Assembly (NCBI RefSeq): GCF_000426845.1
Contig: NZ_AUGD01000005.1
Span: forward strand, 1 to 64,000
DNA from: Bradyrhizobium sp. in8p8
Lineage (GTDB): Bacteria; Pseudomonadota; Alphaproteobacteria; Rhizobiales; Xanthobacteraceae
Direction: 5' to 3'
DNA: 64,000 nucleotides
The notes under the pieces are model-generated. The model was not told the origin of the DNA and made no database searches. It was given only the letters and a program-made list of their open reading frames with translations. This document shows positions 52,661-60,780 of the stretch, one piece after another; within the stretch, counting starts at the first letter, position 1, and each line of letters opens with the position of its first letter. Made by a program: the position numbers and the translations under genes.

Positions 52661-53530
52661 TTGGCGACATCCGTGTCCGATCCCTCCCAAAAGCACCAGC
52701 GCCGTGAGCACGGCCTGATGCTGGCGTTGGTGTCGCCGGCGCTGCTGGTAGTCCTGGCTCTGATCGTACTGCCGGTCGGCTGGCTGGCTTGGCAGTCGAT
52801 CTACCATGACGGCTTCACGCTGGAGAACTATCGCCGCGTCTTCACCGAAGACATCTACTGGCGCAGCTTCGCGCTGACCTTCCAGATCAGCCTCGCGGTC
52901 ACACTGATCGCCCTACTGCTCGGCTACCCCTTGGCCTATCTCGCCAATTCGTTGCCGAAAGGATGGGGCATTTTCATCCTGTCCCTGGTCATGCTGCCGT
53001 TCTGGACCAGCGTGCTGGTCCGCGCCTATGCCTGGCTGGTGCTGCTTCAGCGCAGTGGCGTGATCAACCAGTTCCTGCGCCATCTCGAATTGGTCTCCGA
53101 GCCGCTCGCGCTGGTCCACAACACCTTCGGCACGGTGGTCGCCACCGTGCACATCCTGTTGCCCTTCATGGTTCTGCCGCTCTATGCCACCATGCAGAAG
53201 ATCCCGAACGATCTGATGCAGGCCGGCGCCAGCCTGGGCGCGAGCCCGTCGCTGACGTTCCTCCGGGTCTTCTTGCCGCTGTCGCTGCCGGGCGTGCTCG
53301 CCGGCTGCACCATGGTATTCGTGCTCTGCCTCGGTTTCTACATCACGCCGGAGTTGCTCGGCGGCGGCCGCACCGTGATGGTGTCGATGCTGGTGAGCCG
53401 CAATGTCGAGCTCTACAATCAGTTCGGGGCCGCGAGCGCGGTCGCAGTGGTGCTGCTCCTGAGCGTGCTCGTGATCTTCTTCGCGGTCAGCCGCTTCATC
53501 TCGCTCGATCGCGTGCTGGGACACAAATGA
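52661..53530 (+). CDS. ABC transporter permease, PotB-like
   Basis: This 289-residue inner-membrane protein has six hydrophobic segments. The permease EAA-type loop reads MQAGASLGASPSLTFLRVFLPLSLPGV. The early VLPVGWLAWQSIYHDGF and LMLPFWTSVLVRAYAW segments are typical of PotB. The TTG start has CGAGG upstream. The stop overlaps the second permease start by four bases, so the two probably form a heterodimer. Confidence 0.94.
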   Translation: MATSVSDPSQKHQRREHGLMLALVSPALLVVLALIVLPVGWLAWQSIYHDGFTLENYRRVFTEDIYWRSFALTFQISLAVTLIALLLGYPLAYLANSLPKGWGIFILSLVMLPFWTSVLVRAYAWLVLLQRSGVINQFLRHLELVSEPLALVHNTFGTVVATVHILLPFMVLPLYATMQKIPNDLMQAGASLGASPSLTFLRVFLPLSLPGVLAGCTMVFVLCLGFYITPELLGGGRTVMVSMLVSRNVELYNQFGAASAVAVVLLLSVLVIFFAVSRFISLDRVLGHK

Positions 53531-54312
53531 TGCGCGCCTCGTCCGCCCGGATTGTCTTGTACGTGATCAGCGTGCTGGTGTTAGTCTATCTGATTGTTCC
53601 CGTGCTGATCATCGTGCCGATCTCGTTCTCCAGCGCGCGTTTCCTGACGTTCCCGCCGCCGTCCTTCTCGCTGCGCTGGTATGAGCAATATTTCTCAAGT
53701 CCCGCCTGGATGCAGGCGACGCGGGTGACGCTGACGGTCGCATTCCTGACCGTCCTGATCGCGACGCCCTGCGGCGTTGCCGCCGCCTATGCCGTCAGCC
53801 AATCCAGGCTGCGTATCATGCGCGTTATCCATATGGCGCTGCTTCTGCCACTGGTGGTGCCGATCATCATCACCGCGGTCGGCATCTTCTTCGTCTATAC
53901 CCGGGTCGGCCTGGTCGCGACCCTGCCCGGCCTCGTGCTGGCGAATGTGATGCTGGGACTGCCTTACGTTGTCATCTCCGTGCTCGCGGGCCTGCAGAGC
54001 TTCGATCCGGCGCAGGAGATGGTGGCGCGCAGCCTCGGCATGAACCGCCTGCGCAGCTTCTTCGCGGTGACGCTGCCGCAGATCAAGTCCAGTGTCGTCG
54101 CCGGCGGCATCTTCGCCTTCATCTCGGCGATGGACGAGACGATCGTCGCGCTGTTCATCTCCGGCGGCCAGTACCAGCCGCTGACCAAGCGCATGTTCAC
54201 CGCGCTGCGCGACGAGATCGACCCGACCATCGCCGCGATCTCCACCTTGATGACGGCCGCCTCATTCATGCTGGTGCTGCTGGCGAGCGCACGACAGAAG
54301 CGGAGTGGGTGA
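53527..54312 (+). CDS. ABC transporter permease, PotC-like
   Basis: This 261-residue permease has six hydrophobic segments and the loop motif MVARSLGMNRLRSFFAVTLPQIKSSVVAGG. The N-terminal IVPISFSSARFLTFPPPSFSLRWYEQYF matches PotC-type partners. The start overlaps the PotB-like stop; two adjacent ATG codons are possible. It completes the importer made of the ATPase, binding protein and PotB-like permease. The divergent racemase gene follows in the opposite direction. Confidence 0.94.
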   Translation: MMRASSARIVLYVISVLVLVYLIVPVLIIVPISFSSARFLTFPPPSFSLRWYEQYFSSPAWMQATRVTLTVAFLTVLIATPCGVAAAYAVSQSRLRIMRVIHMALLLPLVVPIIITAVGIFFVYTRVGLVATLPGLVLANVMLGLPYVVISVLAGLQSFDPAQEMVARSLGMNRLRSFFAVTLPQIKSSVVAGGIFAFISAMDETIVALFISGGQYQPLTKRMFTALRDEIDPTIAAISTLMTAASFMLVLLASARQKRSG

Positions 54313-54374
54313 GGACAGTCCACGTCTCCAGGCACCTCGATCTCGGCACGGGGGCTGAAGTTGAGGAGATCAAA

Positions 54375-55064
54375 TCATCCGATCGCGAAATCGGCGGCCG
54401 TCTCGGCGTGAATGGCGGTGGTGTCGAACGTCTCGACCGAGGTGTCGTCCGGGCCGACCAGCATGGTGATCTCGGTGCAGCCGAGGATGATGCACTCCGC
54501 GCCCGCGCCGACGAGCGCCGCCATCACCTCCTGATAGCGGCGGCGCGCGGGCGCCGTCACGTTCCCGAGGCACAGCTCGTCGTAGATGACGCGGTTCACT
54601 TCGGCGCGCTCGTCCGCGGGAGGAATCAGGACGTCGAGATCGTGCGCGCGCAGCCGGTCGATGTAGAAGTCTTCCTCCATCGTGAACTTCGTGCCGAGCA
54701 GCCCGACCCGCCGATATCCCCTGGCCCGGATCCGCTGCGCCGTGGCATCGCCGATGTGAATGAACGGAACGGTCACGCTGGATATGATCTCCGGCGCCAG
54801 TTTATGCATCGTGTTCGTGCACAACACGATCGCACGCGCGCCGGCGTCTTCGAGGCGTCGTGCGACCTCCGCAAGGCTGGCCGCCGCCTCCTGCCAGCGG
54901 CCGCCGTACTGCATCTGTTTGATCTCCTCGAAATCGTAGGAATACATCAAGAGTGGAGCGGAATGCAGCTTTCCCATGCGGTCGCGAACCCGCTCATTGA
55001 TGAGCTTGTAGTAGAGCGCGGTGCTCTCCCAGCTCATGCCCCCGATCAGGCCGATGGTTTGCAT
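54375..55064 (-). CDS. aspartate/glutamate racemase family protein
   Basis: This 229-residue protein begins MQTIGLIGGMSWESTALYYKLIN, characteristic of aspartate racemases. It has the two catalytic cysteines of PLP-independent racemases, Cys82 in VLCTNTMH and Cys196 in LGCTEI. It should epimerise an acidic amino acid. The gene points left, away from the ThDP operon, with 246 bases between the two starts, so both promoters are in that gap. It converges on the permease gene. Confidence 0.9.
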   Translation of the reverse strand: MQTIGLIGGMSWESTALYYKLINERVRDRMGKLHSAPLLMYSYDFEEIKQMQYGGRWQEAAASLAEVARRLEDAGARAIVLCTNTMHKLAPEIISSVTVPFIHIGDATAQRIRARGYRRVGLLGTKFTMEEDFYIDRLRAHDLDVLIPPADERAEVNRVIYDELCLGNVTAPARRRYQEVMAALVGAGAECIILGCTEITMLVGPDDTSVETFDTTAIHAETAADFAIG

Positions 55065-55310
55065 TCAGGCGCTCCCAACGAGTCAATTCCGACCCGATCG
55101 TAATGGAAGAACTGCAAGCTCGCCATCGCGACGATCCCAAGTCCTTCATCCACTCGTGGGTCCCCTTCACAAGCGGCGGTCGGGCGGGCCGGAGTGCAAA
55201 CGGCAGGGACCGGCATGACGCCTGCGCAGGCTATGAGAGGTCTTTCGATCTTGCGCACTCTTCCGGCCTGTCCTACCCAGTTCCCGAAAGTGCCTTTTGA
55301 GGGAGCCGAC

Positions 55311-56972
55311 ATGACCATCCGCAACGCCCGCACCGGGGGCCAGATCCTGATCGATCAGCTCGTCGCCCAAGGCGTCGAGCGAGTCACCTGTGTGCCGGGC
55401 GAGAGCTATCTGGCGGCCCTCGATGCGCTGCACGACAGCCCGATCGACGTGGTGATCTGCCGCGCCGAGGGCGGAGCGGCGATGATGGCGGAGGCTTATG
55501 GCAAGCTCACCGGGCGGCCCGGCGTCTGCTTCGTCACCCGCGGCCCCGGTGCCACCAATGCCAGCCATGGCGTCCACATCGCGATGCAGGACTCGACGCC
55601 GATGATCCTGTTCGTCGGTCAGGTCGATACCGGCATGCGCGAGCGCGAGGCGTTCCAGGAGCTCGACTACAAGGCCGTGTTCGGCACCATGGCGAAATGG
55701 GCGGTCGAGATCGATCGCCCCGACCGCATTCCGGAGCTGGTGGCGCGCGCTTTCCGCGTCGCCATGCAGGGCCGCCCCGGTCCCGTCGTGATTGCGCTGC
55801 CGGAGAACATGCTGACCGAGACGGCGGCGGTGGCGGACGCCATGAGGGTCGAGCCCGCAATGAGCTGGCCGGCGCCTGCCGATATCGAGAAGCTCAGCAC
55901 CATGCTCGCGGGCGCCAAGGCCCCGCTGGTCGTTCTCGGCGGCTCGCGCTGGACCGACGAGGCGACCAAGGGCATCGCGCGGTTTGCCGAGCGCTTCGAC
56001 CTGCCGGTCGCGACCTCGTTCCGCCGGGCCTCGCTGATCGACGCCGACCATTCGCACTATGCCGGCGATCTCGGCATCGGACCGAGCCCGGGCCTCAAGG
56101 CGCGCATCGAGGGCGCCGACGTCATCCTTCTCATCGGCGGCCGCATGTCGGAGATGCCGTCCTCGTCTTACACGCTGCTCGACATTCCGACGCCGCGCCA
56201 AAAGCTGATCCATGTGCATCCGGGCTCCGAGGAGCTCGGCCGCGTCTATCAGCCGGCGCTTGCGATCCAGGCGACGCCGGCCGCCTTCGCGGCCGCCGTC
56301 GAGACGCTGAAGCCTTCGGGCGCGGTGGCGTGGAAGGGCGAGGCCGCCAAGGCGCACGCCGATTATCTCGCCTGGACCGAGAAGGCGCGCGAGCTGCCGG
56401 GCACGTTCCAGTACGGCCAGGTGATGACCTGGTTGCGCGACCGCCTGCCGAAGGATGCGATCGTCTGCAACGGCGCCGGCAATTATGCAGGCTGGATTCA
56501 TCGCCACCATCGCTTCCACAGCTTTGCCGCGCAGCTGGCGCCAACCTCGGGCTCGATGGGCTATGGCGTGCCGGCGGGTGTGCTGGCAAAACGGCAATAT
56601 CCGGACCGCGTCGTCGTCGCCTTTGCGGGCGATGGCTGCTTCCTGATGAACGGCCAGGAATTCGCGACGGCCGTGCAATATGACGCGCCGCTGATCGTCG
56701 TCATCATCGACAATTCGCAATACGGCACCATCCGCATGCATCAGGAGCGCGACTATCCCGGCCGCGTGGTCGGGACCCAGCTCAAGAACCCGGACTTTGC
56801 GATGTATGCGAAAGCGTTCGGCGGTCATGGCGAGCGCGTCGAGCGCACGGAAGAATTCGCGCCGGCCTTCGAGCGTGCGCTTGCCTCGGGCAAGCCGTCG
56901 ATCCTCCATTGCATCATCGACCCGCGCGCGATCTCGGTCGGCAAGGATTTCACGCCTGCGGTGAAGGCTTAA
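55311..56972 (+). CDS. thiamine-diphosphate-dependent enzyme, acetolactate-synthase-like
   Basis: This 553-residue protein has the three ThDP-enzyme domains: an N-terminal PYR domain with catalytic Glu53 in RAEGGAAMMAEAYG, and a middle domain. The C-terminal PP domain has the AGDGCFLMNGQEF Mg-ThDP motif. It resembles the large subunit of acetolactate synthase and related decarboxylases and carboligases. No regulatory subunit lies nearby, so a catabolic decarboxylase or lyase on a 2-oxo acid is more likely than branched-chain synthesis. The ATG has GAGGGAG upstream, and the DadA-like gene follows after 4 bases. Confidence 0.9.
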   Translation: MTIRNARTGGQILIDQLVAQGVERVTCVPGESYLAALDALHDSPIDVVICRAEGGAAMMAEAYGKLTGRPGVCFVTRGPGATNASHGVHIAMQDSTPMILFVGQVDTGMREREAFQELDYKAVFGTMAKWAVEIDRPDRIPELVARAFRVAMQGRPGPVVIALPENMLTETAAVADAMRVEPAMSWPAPADIEKLSTMLAGAKAPLVVLGGSRWTDEATKGIARFAERFDLPVATSFRRASLIDADHSHYAGDLGIGPSPGLKARIEGADVILLIGGRMSEMPSSSYTLLDIPTPRQKLIHVHPGSEELGRVYQPALAIQATPAAFAAAVETLKPSGAVAWKGEAAKAHADYLAWTEKARELPGTFQYGQVMTWLRDRLPKDAIVCNGAGNYAGWIHRHHRFHSFAAQLAPTSGSMGYGVPAGVLAKRQYPDRVVVAFAGDGCFLMNGQEFATAVQYDAPLIVVIIDNSQYGTIRMHQERDYPGRVVGTQLKNPDFAMYAKAFGGHGERVERTEEFAPAFERALASGKPSILHCIIDPRAISVGKDFTPAVKA

Positions 56973-56976
56973 AGCC

Positions 56977-58242
56977 ATGCCGGCCGGCCGCCACGTCGCC
57001 ATCATCGGAGCCGGTGCGATCGGCGTGATCAGCGCGATCGAGGCCCTGAGGGAGGGGCATCGCGTCACGCTGATCGATCCGGGCGAGCCCGGCGGCGAGC
57101 AGGCGGCGAGCTACGGCAATGCCGGCTGGCTGTCGTCGCATTCGGTCATACCGCCGGCCGAGCCGGGCATCTGGAAGAAGGTGCCGGGATATCTGATGGA
57201 TCCGCTCGGGCCGCTCGCGATCCGCTGGTCTTACCTGCCGAAGGCGTTGCCCTGGCTGGTCAAGTATCTGCTGTCCGGCTGGACCGAGGGACGCGTGGAG
57301 AAGACGGCCTTCGCGTTGCGTGACCTCCTGAAGGACGCGCCGCTGCTGCACCGGAAGCTCGCGGAAGAGGCCGGCGTGCCTGAATTGATCGAGCGCAACG
57401 GCGTGATGCACGTGTTCACCTCCCGCGGCAGTTTCGATAGCGATCTCGGCTGGCGGCTGCGCAAGAAGGTCGGCGTCGAATGGCTCGAGCTCAGCGCCGA
57501 CGAGATGCGGCAGCGTGAGCCGGATCTGCATCCGCGCTACACGTTTGGCGTGGTGGTGGAGGAGGCCGGGCGCTGCCGCGATCCCGGAGCCTATGTTGCC
57601 GCGCTCGCCAATCACGCGCTCGCCAGCGGCGCGGTGCACGTGCGGGACAAGGCGACCGGGCTAAGACTCTCCGGGAACAAGCTCGTCGCCGTCGTCACCG
57701 AGAACGGCGAAATCCCTTGCGATGCTGCGGTGGTCGCCGCCGGCGCACGGTCGAAGCAGCTCACCGCCTCGATCGGCGATCCGCTGCCGCTGGAAACCGA
57801 ACGCGGCTATCACGTCATGATCGAGAATCCGGAATCCGGCCCGCGCAGTTCGATGATGGCATCCGACGCCAAGATGGTGGTGAACTGGACCAACAAGGGC
57901 CTGCGTGCCGCCGGCACCGTCGAGATCGCCGGCCTCGAGGCCGCGCCGAACTGGAAGCGTGCCGAGATCCTGCGCAACCACCTGCTCGGCATGTTTCCGA
58001 AACTGCCGAAAGACATTCCGGCCTCGCGCATCAAGACCTGGTTCGGCCATCGCCCGAGCATGCCGGACGGACGTCCCTGCATCGGCTATGCGCGGGCCTC
58101 CCGCGACGTCGTCTATGCTTTCGGCCACGGCCATGTCGGCCTGGTCGGCTCGGCCCGCACCGGGCGTCTGGTCGCCCAGCTCGTGAGCGGCAAGGCGCCG
58201 GAGATTCCGCTCGGCCCCTTCGCCCCCGAGCGATTCCTCTGA
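56977..58242 (+). CDS. DadA-like FAD-dependent amino acid dehydrogenase
   Basis: This 421-residue flavoprotein has AIIGAGAIGVISAIEALREGHRVTLID at the N-terminus. The GNAGWLSSHSVIPPAEPGIWKKVPGYL segment is characteristic of D-amino-acid dehydrogenases. The C-terminal FGHGHVGLVGSARTGRLVAQL closes the FAD site. It should oxidise a D-amino acid to the 2-oxo acid with electrons passed to quinone. The neighbouring racemases and the ThDP enzyme could supply its substrate and use its product. Confidence 0.9.
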   Translation: MPAGRHVAIIGAGAIGVISAIEALREGHRVTLIDPGEPGGEQAASYGNAGWLSSHSVIPPAEPGIWKKVPGYLMDPLGPLAIRWSYLPKALPWLVKYLLSGWTEGRVEKTAFALRDLLKDAPLLHRKLAEEAGVPELIERNGVMHVFTSRGSFDSDLGWRLRKKVGVEWLELSADEMRQREPDLHPRYTFGVVVEEAGRCRDPGAYVAALANHALASGAVHVRDKATGLRLSGNKLVAVVTENGEIPCDAAVVAAGARSKQLTASIGDPLPLETERGYHVMIENPESGPRSSMMASDAKMVVNWTNKGLRAAGTVEIAGLEAAPNWKRAEILRNHLLGMFPKLPKDIPASRIKTWFGHRPSMPDGRPCIGYARASRDVVYAFGHGHVGLVGSARTGRLVAQLVSGKAPEIPLGPFAPERFL

Positions 58243-58252
58243 GAGGCCAGCC

Positions 58253-58996
58253 ATGAGCACCGCAGCCAATCCGTCTTCCCGCATCGCCCGTGGCGGCAAG
58301 TCCATCTACGGCGCGCCGCTCGGCATTCTGATGCTGGAGGCGCGCTTTCCCCGCATTCCCGGCGACATGGGCAACGGCACGACCTGGCCGTTTCCTGTGC
58401 TGTATCGCGTGGTGAGCGGGGCCTCGCCGGAGAAGGTCGTGCTGAAGGGCGCAGCCGGCCTGCTGCCCGACTTCATCGACGCGGCCAAGGATCTGGTGCG
58501 GCTCGGGGCCGAAGCCATCACCACCAATTGCGGCTTCCTCTCGCTGTTTCAGAAGGAGATCGCGGCGGCCGTCGGCGTTCCCGTCGCGACCTCGTCGCTG
58601 ATGCAGGTGCCGTGGGTGCAGGCGACCTTGCCGCCGGGCAAACGCGTCGGTCTCGTCACGGTGTCTGGCTCGACGCTCTCGCCCGCACATCTCGAAGGCG
58701 CCGGCGTGCCGCTCGACACACCGCTGGTTGGCACGGAGAAGGGCAAGGAGTTTTTCCGCGTCCTGATCAAGGCCGAGAAGGACGACATGGACGTGGCGCA
58801 AGCCGAGCGCGACGTGGTCGAGGCCGGCAAGGAGCTCGTCGCAAGGAATCCGGATGTCGGCGCCATCGTGCTCGAGTGCACCAACATGCCGCCTTATGCC
58901 GCCGCGCTTCAGGCCGAGGTCGGATTGCCCGTCTACGACATCTATTCCATGATCATCTGGTTTCACGCCGGACTGCGCCCACGAATCTTTGCGTGA
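58253..58996 (+). CDS. Asp/Glu/hydantoin racemase superfamily protein
   Basis: This 247-residue protein has the two cysteines of the superfamily, Cys93 in ITTNCGFLS and Cys209 in VLECTNMPPY. LGILMLEARFPRIPGDMGN at the N-terminus resembles the hydantoin/aspartate racemase and maleate-isomerase-like group. It is more distant from the racemase at 54375 than a simple duplicate would be. A racemase or an isomerase/decarboxylase activity is possible. It lies 10 bases after the DadA-like gene. Confidence 0.8.
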   Translation: MSTAANPSSRIARGGKSIYGAPLGILMLEARFPRIPGDMGNGTTWPFPVLYRVVSGASPEKVVLKGAAGLLPDFIDAAKDLVRLGAEAITTNCGFLSLFQKEIAAAVGVPVATSSLMQVPWVQATLPPGKRVGLVTVSGSTLSPAHLEGAGVPLDTPLVGTEKGKEFFRVLIKAEKDDMDVAQAERDVVEAGKELVARNPDVGAIVLECTNMPPYAAALQAEVGLPVYDIYSMIIWFHAGLRPRIFA

Positions 58997-59036
58997 ATCC
59001 GTCCCCTGAGATCGTCACAAGTCCTGGAGCGAGCCC

Positions 59037-59816
59037 ATGAAACTATCCGGCAAGGTCGCGGCTATCACCGGCGCGGCGCGCGGCATCGGCAAGGCCTGCG
59101 CGATGAGGTTTTTGGAGGACGGCGTCAAGGTCGTGATCTCGGATATCGATGCCGAGGGCCTCGCTGCGACGGCCACCGAACTCGGACGACCGGATGCCTT
59201 GCGCACCGTCGTCGGCAATGTCGCCAAGCGCGCTGATGTGGACCAGCTGGTCGCGACTGCGGTGAAGGAGTTCGGTCGGCTCGACATCATGGTCAACAAT
59301 GCCGGCGTCGCCCGCAACCAGGGCATTCTCGACATCACCGAGCAGGATTTCGACGAGATCATCGGCATCAATCTGAAAGGTGCGTTCTTCGGCGTGCAGG
59401 CGGCCGCCAGGCAGATGATTGCGCAGGGTGGCGGTGGGGTCATCATCAACATGTCCTCTGTGAACGCGCTGCTGGCGATCCCGGCGCTGGCGACCTATGC
59501 GATGTCGAAGGGAGGCATGAAGCAGCTGACCTCGGTCGCCGCCGTTGCGCTGGCCCCGCACAACATTCGTGTGGTGGCGGTCGGCCCCGGTACGATCCTG
59601 ACCGACATGGTGGCCTCGTCAATCTACACCTCGGAGGAGGCGCGCAAGACCGTGATGTCACGCACGCCGGCCGGCCGCGGCGGCGAGCCGAGCGAGGTGG
59701 CTTCGGTCGTGGCGTTCCTGGCCAGTGACGATGCGTCGTATATCACCGGACAGACGATCTATCCGGATGGCGGCAGATTGATCCTGAACTACACGGTGCC
59801 GGTGAAGGACAAGTAG
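59037..59816 (+). CDS. short-chain dehydrogenase/reductase
   Basis: This 259-residue classical SDR has the cofactor motif TGAARGIG at 11-18, NNAG at 87-90, and the catalytic Ser (140 or 141), Tyr154 and Lys158 in YAMSK. It ends SYITGQTIYPDGGRLILNY. Asp36 at the end of strand 2 suggests NAD rather than NADP. It is last in the ThDP operon. Oxidation or reduction of a hydroxy/oxo intermediate is expected. A palindromic repeat follows its stop. Confidence 0.93.
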   Translation: MKLSGKVAAITGAARGIGKACAMRFLEDGVKVVISDIDAEGLAATATELGRPDALRTVVGNVAKRADVDQLVATAVKEFGRLDIMVNNAGVARNQGILDITEQDFDEIIGINLKGAFFGVQAAARQMIAQGGGGVIINMSSVNALLAIPALATYAMSKGGMKQLTSVAAVALAPHNIRVVAVGPGTILTDMVASSIYTSEEARKTVMSRTPAGRGGEPSEVASVVAFLASDDASYITGQTIYPDGGRLILNYTVPVKDK

Positions 59817-59840
59817 GGCGTTGTCGCCCCACTCTCGGTG

Positions 59841-59942
59841 TCATCGCCCGGCTTGACCGGGCGATCCGGTACTCCGAGGCGGTCGTGGTTGAAACGATGG
59901 GCCGCGGCGTACTGGATTCCCCGCTTTCGCGGGGAATGACAG
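59841..59942. repeat. compound palindromic intergenic repeat
   Basis: Two hairpins, CGCCCGG-CTTGA-CCGGGCG (59845-59863) and TTCCCCGC-TTTC-GCGGGGAA (59917-59936), flank outer-arm remnants GGTACTCCG and CGGCGTACTGG that also pair. The element separates the converging SDR and IclR genes and may terminate both transcripts. Elements of this kind recur in Bradyrhizobium genomes, as I recall. Confidence 0.75.
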
Positions 59943-59968
59943 TCGTCGTGAGGCGGGCAGTTTGCCCC

Positions 59969-60763
59969 TCACTCCGCCGCAACCGTCATCCCATGGCCGA
60001 GCCGCTTCGAGATGCCGCCGGCACAGTCGCGCAAGGCGAGCGCGATCGGGCTGTCCCAGCGGGCATCGAAGGTGCCTTCCGGTCCCATCGCGGTGATGAC
60101 CAATGCGACATGGCCGGAATGATCGAACACCGGCGCCGAGAATGCGTTGACGCCGGGCAGGGGATCGCCGAGCGCGCGGGCGAGGCCGTGCTTGCGGACC
60201 TCCGCGAGCATCTCGGTGAGCTTGGCGCCCTTCACGGCGCGCTTCGGATTGTAGCCGACGCCATGGCGGTCGAGCCCGCTTTCGAGCGCGGCGCTGATCG
60301 TCTTCTCCGGCAGGAACGCCGCAAAGGCGCGGCCCGTCGCGGTCTCCAGCAGCGCCATCACCGAGCCGACGCGCATCACGATGTGCACCGGTTGGGCCGG
60401 CTCTTCGAGCTGCACCACGGTCGGACCGTGCGTGCCCCAGACCGCGAGCGAGACCGCGTGACCGATCTGGCTGGCCAGGCCCGCGATCTTCGGCCGCGCG
60501 ATGCGCACGCCGGAGAGGCGGCGCAGGCTGATGAGGCCGAGCTCCAGCGCCAGCGCGCCGATCTCGTAGCGGCCGGTGGTCTCGTCCTGCTCGATCAGGC
60601 CGATACGGGAGAAGCTGGCGAGATAGGGATGCGCCTTGGCCGGCGTCATGCCGGCCTCGCGGGCGAGATCGCGCAGCATCATCGGCTCGCCGCTCCTTGC
60701 GAGGGCGCGAAGCAATTCTCCGCCGACCTCGATCGACTGGATGCCGCGGCTTTCCCTCTTCAT
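59969..60763 (-). CDS. IclR-family transcriptional regulator
   Basis: This 264-residue protein has an N-terminal winged helix (SIEVGGELLRALARSGEPMMLRDLAREAGMTPAKAHPYLASFSRIGLIEQ). The C-terminal IclR effector domain reads RYEIGALALELGLISLRRL...FSAPVFDHSGHVALVITAMGP. It is the last gene of a leftward operon, 17 bases after the KstD-like flavoprotein gene. It probably regulates that operon in response to its substrate or a metabolite. Confidence 0.93.
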   Translation of the reverse strand: MKRESRGIQSIEVGGELLRALARSGEPMMLRDLAREAGMTPAKAHPYLASFSRIGLIEQDETTGRYEIGALALELGLISLRRLSGVRIARPKIAGLASQIGHAVSLAVWGTHGPTVVQLEEPAQPVHIVMRVGSVMALLETATGRAFAAFLPEKTISAALESGLDRHGVGYNPKRAVKGAKLTEMLAEVRKHGLARALGDPLPGVNAFSAPVFDHSGHVALVITAMGPEGTFDARWDSPIALALRDCAGGISKRLGHGMTVAAE

Positions 60764-60780
60764 GCGCCTCCTGGCGTGGC

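Noticed and set aside
55167..57068. 633-codon open frame antisense to the ThDP enzyme gene
   Set aside because: The sense strand encodes an unmistakable ThDP enzyme; the antisense product is a low-complexity Arg/His/Asp shadow typical of high-GC DNA.
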